Part shown: one piece after another, positions 1 through 4,168 of the stretch | Layout of the letters: the number at the start of each line of letters is the position of its first letter | Numbering within the stretch: position 1 is the stretch's first letter | Source of the DNA: Candidatus Falkowiibacteriota bacterium | GTDB taxonomy: Bacteria; Patescibacteriota; Patescibacteriia; CAIXNZ01 | NCBI GenBank assembly: GCA_903920975.1 | Contig: CAIXNZ010000049.1 | Coordinates: forward strand, 1-8,513 | DNA length: 8,513 bases | Direction of reading: 5' to 3' | Notes under the pieces: generated by a model | What the model was told of the DNA's origin: nothing | What the model saw: only the letters and a program-made list of their open reading frames with translations | Database searches by the model: none | Position numbers and translations under genes: made by a program

Positions 1-28
1 AAACTCTCAACCTAATTTGTAAAAAATC

Positions 29-60
29 AAAATCCCCGCGACAAATGTTGCGGGGATTTT
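29..60. terminator. Bidirectional hairpin terminator
   Basis: The left arm 29-43 pairs with the right arm 46-60, giving about 15 bp with one G-T wobble and a GC-rich core (TCCCCGC/GCGGGGA). T-rich runs follow on both sides: TTTTCTTTTTT on the plus strand and GATTTTTT on the minus strand. It lies just after the stop codon of the minus-strand gene 77-373, so it should end that transcript. It could also stop a plus-strand transcript entering from the left edge. Confidence 0.85.
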
Positions 61-76
61 CTTTTTTATTAAGAAT

Positions 77-373
77 CTATTTATTCTCCAATTCAATCTG
101 TATTCCGCCGATCCAACCCGCCACTAGGTTATAAACAAATGCGCCGATAGCTCCGCCAATAAAACCGCCAATGCCATACATAATTGGCATTAAAATAATA
201 GCTCCTAAACCACCGCCAATCATCATGCCCATGCCTTCTCTGCCCCCAACAAAAGAGGAAGCAACAGCGCCAAATAAAGCAAAAATGACTCCTAAGACAA
301 GACCAATAACAGCGCCGATTAAACCTTCTACCTTAGCTGCTGACATGACATCGATTTTTTTAATTTTTGTCAT
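77..373 (-). CDS. Glycine-rich small membrane protein, DUF3566-like (tentative)
   Basis: A 98-residue protein of unknown function, predicted to sit in the cytoplasmic membrane. A short basic cytoplasmic start (MTKIKKIDVMSAAKVEG) leads into a long hydrophobic stretch at about residues 17-42. A glycine/methionine-rich linker follows (about 43-55), then further hydrophobic segments at about 56-90, and a polar end, IQIELENK. Many small-residue spacings (GxxxG-like) suggest tightly packed helices. The layout 'basic start, SAAK, hydrophobic, GWIGGI, IELE end' resembles small proteins often annotated DUF3566, but this is recalled from memory and not tested. The stop is TAG. There is no clear Shine-Dalgarno before the ATG, and an internal Met10 is an alternative start. 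A consensus -10 (404-409) lies just upstream, after the preceding operon's terminator, so the gene is probably a single transcription unit. Confidence 0.75.
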   Translation of the reverse strand: MTKIKKIDVMSAAKVEGLIGAVIGLVLGVIFALFGAVASSFVGGREGMGMMIGGGLGAIILMPIMYGIGGFIGGAIGAFVYNLVAGWIGGIQIELENK

Positions 374-403
374 AGTTTTATGAGTTAATTAAGACCCATC
401 TTA

Positions 404-409
404 ATTATA
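404..409 (-). promoter_or_regulatory. -10 box (TATAAT) for the small membrane protein
   Basis: The minus strand reads AAAGTATAATTAAG, with a perfect TATAAT about 30 bases upstream of the ATG at 373. The predicted 5' leader is about 24 bases. The -35 region falls inside the hairpin 421-454 and matches the consensus poorly, so only the -10 is supported. Confidence 0.5.
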
Positions 410-420
410 CTTTAATATAG

Positions 421-454
421 AAAAAGCCGCCACAATTGTGACGGCTTTATTTTT
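421..454. terminator. Perfect-palindrome terminator of the small-protein operon
   Basis: On the minus strand AAAGCCGTCACAA pairs with TTGTGGCGGCTTT: 13 bp, one T-G wobble, centred on AATT. TTTTT follows. On the plus strand the same hairpin is followed by TTTATTTTT, so it can act in both directions. It directly abuts the TAA of the gene at 453-791, ending the three-gene minus-strand operon, and separates it from the next promoter at 404-409. Confidence 0.85.
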
Positions 455-791
455 ACTTTTCAGGAGCATCTTCTCCATCTCCAAGTGGCATGGCTTCTTC
501 TTCTGGAATCTCATCTTGATAATAGAATTCCACATCTTCACTTTTTTCACTGAAATTAATAGGTGGCGCCATGACTTGAACCATATCGCCTTCTTGCTTA
601 GACGCATTTGCCTCTTGTTCAGAATCGAAGGGGGTTTTTACTCCCCGCCCAATTAGGCAAAAGCGCTTGATAAAGGGATTGTCATCGGCATGCACACAGA
701 AAATTATTTCTTTTTCTTCCTGGCCATGAGCAATTGCCTTTTCCCACCTTCCTTTGTCCTTAAACATAATCACATAAGTATAATCTGCCAT
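453..791 (-). CDS. Acidic 112-residue hypothetical protein, third gene of small-protein operon
   Basis: Not recognised. Residues about 1-60 look like a small mixed alpha/beta domain: an alternating hydrophobic start (YTYVIMF), then KGRWEKAIAHG, then EIIFCVHADDNPFIKRFCLIGRGV with two cysteines. The second half is low in hydrophobics and strongly acidic, ending in a glutamate/aspartate/proline-rich tail (about residues 81-112) that is probably disordered. No signal peptide or membrane segment is visible, so it should be cytoplasmic. The start is fixed by AAGGAGG at 796-802, four bases before the ATG, and the ribosome site directly abuts the TAA of the upstream gene. It is the last gene of a leftward operon with 803-1015 and 1031-1195. 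The strong acidity contrasts with the basic neighbour, so a charge-based interaction is possible but unproven. Confidence 0.8.
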   Translation of the reverse strand: MADYTYVIMFKDKGRWEKAIAHGQEEKEIIFCVHADDNPFIKRFCLIGRGVKTPFDSEQEANASKQEGDMVQVMAPPINFSEKSEDVEFYYQDEIPEEEAMPLGDGEDAPEK

Positions 792-795
792 CTTT

Positions 796-802
796 CCTCC
801 TT
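796..802 (-). promoter_or_regulatory. Strong ribosome binding site for 453-791
   Basis: The minus strand reads AAGGAGG four bases before ATG, and directly follows and overlaps the TAA stop of the upstream gene (TAAAAGGAGG). This fixes the start at 791 and suggests translational coupling. Confidence 0.8.
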
Positions 803-1015
803 TTACGTTCTTGGGCCAATAATTTTCTTTCTTTTTCTCATCTTTTTAGTGCCATCAACCCAGAGATAATGCGCTTCGCAATCCTTTGTCATCGAATACA
901 CCCGAAACTTGGCAGTCAATTTGGCAATTTCCTTTCTTACAAAAGGATGCTCTATGAATTGTGTTGCTATGAGTTTTGGCTGTTTTAAAGTTTTGAAAGG
1001 TACACGCTTTGCCAT
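803..1015 (-). CDS. Basic 70-residue hypothetical protein, paralogue of 1031-1195
   Basis: Not recognised as a known family. The first 54 residues align without gaps to the product of the upstream gene 1031-1195, with 19 identical positions counted by hand. These include the MA start, V5, F7, L10-K11, P13, L15, A17, E22, P24-F25, I30, L33-T34, T43, D45, E47 and W52. It adds a C-terminal basic tail (TKKMRKRKK, about residues 56-64) that the paralogue lacks. The protein is rich in Lys/Arg, with only about five acidic residues, so binding to nucleic acid or to an acidic partner is possible; this is inference. There is no signal peptide or membrane segment. AAGGAGG, five bases before ATG, fixes the start. 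It is the middle gene of the operon, 15 bases after its paralogue and 11 bases before the acidic gene. Confidence 0.82.
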   Translation of the reverse strand: MAKRVPFKTLKQPKLIATQFIEHPFVRKEIAKLTAKFRVYSMTKDCEAHYLWVDGTKKMRKRKKIIGPRT

Positions 1016-1019
1016 ATTC

Positions 1020-1027
1020 CCCTCCTT
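1020..1027 (-). promoter_or_regulatory. Strong ribosome binding site for 803-1015
   Basis: The minus strand reads AAGGAGGG with the core GGAGG five bases before ATG. It lies in the 15-base gap after the upstream stop codon and fixes the start at 1015. Confidence 0.8.
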
Positions 1028-1030
1028 TTT

Positions 1031-1195
1031 TTATTCACCCCAAATTTGCAAAAATTCTCCATCAGTAGTCAAAGCAAATTTTTCCAGAGCACCTGTCAAT
1101 TCTTCAATATCTGCTTGGGTAAAGGGATTTTCTACCCAGCGCACTGCCACTAAGCCTGGCTTTTTCAACTTCTCAAAACTAACTTTAATCGCCAT
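1031..1195 (-). CDS. 54-residue hypothetical protein, first gene of small-protein operon
   Basis: A short gene found by reading the minus strand. The product starts MAIKVSFEKLKKPGLVAVRW, continues VENPFTQADIEELTG and ends LQIWGE before a TAA. The evidence that it is real is strong for its length. It has a perfect AAGGAGGG six bases before ATG and a TTGACT/TAAAAT promoter just upstream. It also aligns end to end, without gaps, with the next gene in the operon (19 of 54 identical). The shared pattern is a short beta-like start with alternating hydrophobics, a conserved (N/H)PF turn and an amphipathic helix (IEELTGALEKF). It is less basic than its paralogue and lacks the paralogue's lysine/arginine tail. 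The function is unknown. It is the first gene transcribed and is divergent from smc. Confidence 0.8.
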   Translation of the reverse strand: MAIKVSFEKLKKPGLVAVRWVENPFTQADIEELTGALEKFALTTDGEFLQIWGE

Positions 1196-1200
1196 TTTTA

Positions 1201-1207
1201 CCCTCCT
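1201..1207 (-). promoter_or_regulatory. Strong ribosome binding site for 1031-1195
   Basis: The minus strand reads AAGGAGGG with its GGAGG core six bases before the ATG at 1195. It supports this short gene as real and sets its start. Confidence 0.8.
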
Positions 1208-1223
1208 TTTAATTTATCTCTCT

Positions 1224-1251
1224 ATTTTATAAATTAATGGCAAAAAGTCAA
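1224..1251 (-). promoter_or_regulatory. Sigma70-type promoter of the small-protein operon
   Basis: On the minus strand a -35 TTGACT (1246-1251) and a -10 TAAAAT (1224-1229) are separated by 16 bases. The predicted transcription start is near 1217, about 20 bases before the ATG at 1195. Both hexamers match the consensus at five of six positions. Confidence 0.7.
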
Positions 1252-1263
1252 GGAAAAATCCAT

Positions 1264-1292
1264 TTGTCAGGGATAAAAATTTATCATATAAT
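1264..1292 (+). promoter_or_regulatory. Sigma70-type promoter of smc
   Basis: TTGTCA (1264-1269) and a perfect TATAAT (1287-1292) are separated by exactly 17 bases. The predicted transcription start is near 1299, giving a leader of about 35 bases before the ATG at 1334. Its -35 lies only 12 bases from the -35 of the opposite-facing promoter, so the two promoters are back to back. Confidence 0.8.
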
Positions 1293-1333
1293 TAAAGAAG
1301 GGTTTCGCCCTCTTATTTTTTTAATCAAGGCCA

Positions 1334-4018
1334 ATGTTTTTAGAGAAACTAGAAATTCAAGGTTTCAAATCCTTTGCCACCAAGGTTAGTTTAGAATTTC
1401 CCAAAAAAGCCAATAGCAATAAGGGGATAACTGCCGTGGTCGGGCCAAATGGTTCTGGCAAATCTAACACGGCAGATGCCATTCGCTGGGCCTTGGGAGA
1501 GCAGAGTATTAAAATGCTGCGCGGCAAAAAAAGCGAGGATGTAATTTTTACTGGCTCTGATAAAAAAGCGCGCATGGGCTTTGCCGAGGTTTCTTTATTT
1601 TTAAATAACCGCGATAAATCAGCTGACATTGATTATGAAGAATTAATTATCACCCGTCGTGTTTATCGCAGCGGTGAAAGTGAATATTTGATAAATAATA
1701 ATAAAGCGCGCTTAGCAGACATCCAAATACTTTTAGCCAAAGCCAACTTCGGACAAAGAAGCTATGCCATCATTGGCCAGGGCATGGCTGATTCGGTTTT
1801 GTCCGCTTCTTTGCAGGAAAGAAAAGAACTTTTTGACGAAGCTGTGGGTGTGCGCCAATTCCAAATTAAAAGAGAACAAGCGCTGAATAAATTCAAAGCC
1901 GCCAAAGATAATCTGGCCCAAACTGCCTTAACCTTGGCTGAAATTGAACCGCGCTTAAAATCTTTGACTCGGCAGGTGAAAAAACTGGAAAAGCGCGATG
2001 AATTTGAAAAAGAACTTAAAGTTTTACAGTTAGATTACTTTTCTCAGATTTGGCAACGGCTGGAAAAGAACCAAAAAGAAATTGAAAAACAAAAAAGTGG
2101 TTTGGAAAAAACTGGCCAGGCTTTGCAAAAAGAAATCGAAGGTATTGAAAATAAAATAAATGAATTTTCCACTGAAAGTTCGCGCCAAGTGCTTTTTGAA
2201 AAAATCCAAAATGAATATAATAATTTGATCCAGCAAAAAAATAATTTGCTGCGCGACCAAGCAGTTTTAAGGGCTAAGCTGGATGTAGAATTTGAAAAAC
2301 AGGGACAAGGCAATCTTGTCTGGCTTAATAAAAGACTCGAAGAAATAGACAATCAAATTACTAATTACAACCAGCAAATTTCTGAAATTGCCGATTTAAT
2401 AAAAAAAGAAGAAACTAATTTAAAAAACAGACAAAGTAATTTTGAGTCAATAAATAAGCGATTGGAAAATGTCAGGCAAGAATTAAACCAGCTCAAGGGT
2501 TCAAATCAATTGCCCTTTGAAGAAGAAAAAGAGTTGCAGGAAATTTTTGACTTACAACAAGATCTAGTGGCCAACCTTTTAAAGGTTGAGAGTATCGATG
2601 AACTTAAGGAATTAAAAAATCAAGCGCGCGAAGTTTCACAAAAACTATCAGTTTACTTGGAAAAGTTAAAAAATGCCAAAAAGCAGGGCACGGAAAATCT
2701 TATTAATCTGCAAAACCAATTGGAAATGCTAACAAAGGAAAAAAATGATTTAAGTCTGGAAATTTCTCAATTCCAATTGAACCTCAAGATAAAAAATGAA
2801 AAAATCACCTCGTTAAATCAGGAGATCGATAAATTAAATACTGAAAAAACAAAAATTAATCAAGAAATATCGCTTACTCAAATTAAAAAAGACAAAAATG
2901 AATTTACGGTACAGGTGGAAAAACAATTAAATGAATTTGCTATTAAAATTATTGATTTGGATAAAAAAATTACAGATGCCAGCACAAAAATTTCAGAATT
3001 TAATAATGAAGAACAGAATAAAAAAGAGACTCTGATCGCCTTGCAAAAGAATTTTCAGGAAAAACAAGGTGAATTTAATCAATATAATCACCAAGTCAGC
3101 CAACAAGACATTGAGTTAGCAAAGCAGACTACCAGAAAAGAAGATATTGAAAACGAAATCAAACAGGAAAAGCTGGATATTAGCGTTATTACCAAGCATC
3201 AATTAGAAAAAGAAGTCGAAGAAAATGCGGCTAATGAACAAATTCAATACTTAAAACGCCAGATGGAAATTATTGGCGGGCTTGATGAAGAAACACAAAA
3301 AGAATATAAGGATATTAAAGAACGCTATGACTTTTTAAAAACGCAATCAGAAGATTTGGAAAATGCCATTGCTTCGGCAGAAAAAATTATTGAAGAATTA
3401 GATAAAACCATCAAAGAACAATTTGATAAGGCTTTTCGCGAAATCAATAAAGAATTCCAAAAATATTTCCGCATTCTTTTCAATGGCGGCAATGCTGAAT
3501 TAATCAAAGTTAATGTGGAGGAGATCAAAAAGGAAGAGAAAGAAGAGTCGGCCTCTGCTGAAACTGCGGCCGATGAGGAAAGGGAAAATAATGTATTAGT
3601 TAATGCGGAAAAATTTGTGGCCAGACTAAAGCAAAAAGAAAAAGAAAGTTATGCTGGCATTGAAATCAAAGCCGTGCCGCCAGGCAAAAAATTAAAATCC
3701 ATTAACATGCTTTCTGGCGGTGAAAGAGCGCTGACTTCAATTGCCCTAATTTCTGCTATTATTGCCAACAACCCTTCGCCTTTTGTCGTGCTTGATGAAG
3801 TTGATGCCGCATTAGACGAGGCCAATTCAGAAAGGTTTGGTTATATTGTTGAAGATTTATCCCATAAAACTCAATTTATAGTCATTACTCATAATCGCGT
3901 GACCATGCACAAAGCTGATGTACTTTATGGCGTAACCATGGGCGATGACGGTGTTTCCAAATTACTTTCAGTTAAACTGGCTGATGCCGAAGAAATGGTT
4001 GGTAGTACAAGAGGTTAA
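1334..4018 (+). CDS. smc: SMC-family chromosome segregation ATPase, short and apparently hinge-less
   Basis: Structural maintenance of chromosomes protein. In this family an ATP-driven dimer, with kleisin and kite partners (ScpA/ScpB, not in this window), organises and segregates DNA. The N-terminal head (about 1-170) has the canonical start (FLEKLEIQGFKSFA), Walker A GPNGSGKSN at 37-45 and a Q-loop region FGQRSYAIIGQG. Two long coiled-coil arms cover about 171-388 and 453-630. The C-terminal head has the entry region ending KERYDFLKTQ, the ABC signature LSGGERALTS from 793, Walker B VVLDEVD with D821/E822, and a switch histidine in ITHNR. The length is 894 residues, against about 1,150-1,200 for typical bacterial SMC. 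No globular hinge is recognisable: residues 389-452, at the midpoint, are a short helical segment opened by GSNQLPF. There is no cysteine, so no Rad50 zinc hook. A charged low-complexity insert (729-753) interrupts the C-terminal head. The start matches the family's conserved start, but the ribosome site (AAGG) is weak. Confidence 0.93.
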   Translation: MFLEKLEIQGFKSFATKVSLEFPKKANSNKGITAVVGPNGSGKSNTADAIRWALGEQSIKMLRGKKSEDVIFTGSDKKARMGFAEVSLFLNNRDKSADIDYEELIITRRVYRSGESEYLINNNKARLADIQILLAKANFGQRSYAIIGQGMADSVLSASLQERKELFDEAVGVRQFQIKREQALNKFKAAKDNLAQTALTLAEIEPRLKSLTRQVKKLEKRDEFEKELKVLQLDYFSQIWQRLEKNQKEIEKQKSGLEKTGQALQKEIEGIENKINEFSTESSRQVLFEKIQNEYNNLIQQKNNLLRDQAVLRAKLDVEFEKQGQGNLVWLNKRLEEIDNQITNYNQQISEIADLIKKEETNLKNRQSNFESINKRLENVRQELNQLKGSNQLPFEEEKELQEIFDLQQDLVANLLKVESIDELKELKNQAREVSQKLSVYLEKLKNAKKQGTENLINLQNQLEMLTKEKNDLSLEISQFQLNLKIKNEKITSLNQEIDKLNTEKTKINQEISLTQIKKDKNEFTVQVEKQLNEFAIKIIDLDKKITDASTKISEFNNEEQNKKETLIALQKNFQEKQGEFNQYNHQVSQQDIELAKQTTRKEDIENEIKQEKLDISVITKHQLEKEVEENAANEQIQYLKRQMEIIGGLDEETQKEYKDIKERYDFLKTQSEDLENAIASAEKIIEELDKTIKEQFDKAFREINKEFQKYFRILFNGGNAELIKVNVEEIKKEEKEESASAETAADEERENNVLVNAEKFVARLKQKEKESYAGIEIKAVPPGKKLKSINMLSGGERALTSIALISAIIANNPSPFVVLDEVDAALDEANSERFGYIVEDLSHKTQFIVITHNRVTMHKADVLYGVTMGDDGVSKLLSVKLADAEEMVGSTRG

Positions 4019-4025
4019 ACTAATT

Positions 4026-4113
4026 AAGGCGAAAACGAGCATTAATATATTAACGTAGAGACGCATTACAATGCGTCTCTACGGCGTTTTACGCCGAATG
4101 TTTTCGCCTTTTT
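4026..4113 (+). terminator. Branched terminator downstream of smc, with internal palindromes
   Basis: An outer stem AAGGCGAAAAC (4026-4036) pairs perfectly with 4100-4110 and ends in TTTTT (4109-4113), as expected for an intrinsic terminator of smc. Its 63-base interior is not a simple loop. It holds an AT palindrome (4042-4053), a perfect 14-bp-arm palindrome (4054-4083) and a small hairpin CGGCGT/ACGCCG (4082-4096). Together these could fold into a cloverleaf-like four-way junction in RNA, or a branched cruciform in DNA. Confidence 0.7.
4054..4083. repeat. Perfect 14-bp-arm palindrome of the GTAGAGACGC type
   Basis: The left arm CGTAGAGACGCATT (4054-4067) and its exact reverse complement (4070-4083) are separated by AC. 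Palindromes with GTAGAGACG...CGTCTCTAC arms are, to my recollection, common dispersed intergenic repeats in cyanobacteria and some other bacteria. This copy may therefore be a small REP- or MITE-like element lodged inside the smc terminator. No transposase or clear target-site duplication is seen. Confidence 0.65.
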
Positions 4114-4144
4114 AAAAAGAGAGCCGATTTTCGACTCTCTTTTT
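4114..4144. terminator. Bidirectional terminator between convergent genes
   Basis: AAAAAGAGAG (4114-4123) pairs with CTCTCTTTTT (4135-4144). An inner CGA/TCG helix closes on a TTT loop, with one mismatch between the helices. Poly-T follows on both strands. It sits 24 bases after the stop of the minus-strand gene 4169-6226, so it is probably that gene's terminator and a second stop for smc. Confidence 0.85.
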
Positions 4145-4168
4145 ATTATATCTATTTTACATTGTATC

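Noticed and set aside
453..1195. Toxin-antitoxin module (small adjacent genes, acidic/basic pair).
   Set aside because: No recognisable toxin or antitoxin fold or motif. There are three genes rather than two, and two are paralogues. The charge contrast alone is not enough.
909..1232. Plus-strand open frame of 107 codons across the small-protein operon.
   Set aside because: It lies antisense to two genes that are supported by ribosome sites, a promoter and paralogy, and it has no ribosome site of its own.
1334..4018. Rad50/SbcC identity for the coiled-coil ATPase.
   Set aside because: There is no CxxC zinc hook and no cysteine at all. The N-terminal, Q-loop and LSGGERALTS/VLDEVDAALDEAN motifs are SMC-type.
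4019..4168. CRISPR array or tRNA in the palindrome-rich spacer.
   Set aside because: The palindromes are nested rather than direct repeats with spacers, and no tRNA features (TTCGA-type T-arm with acceptor stem) are present.
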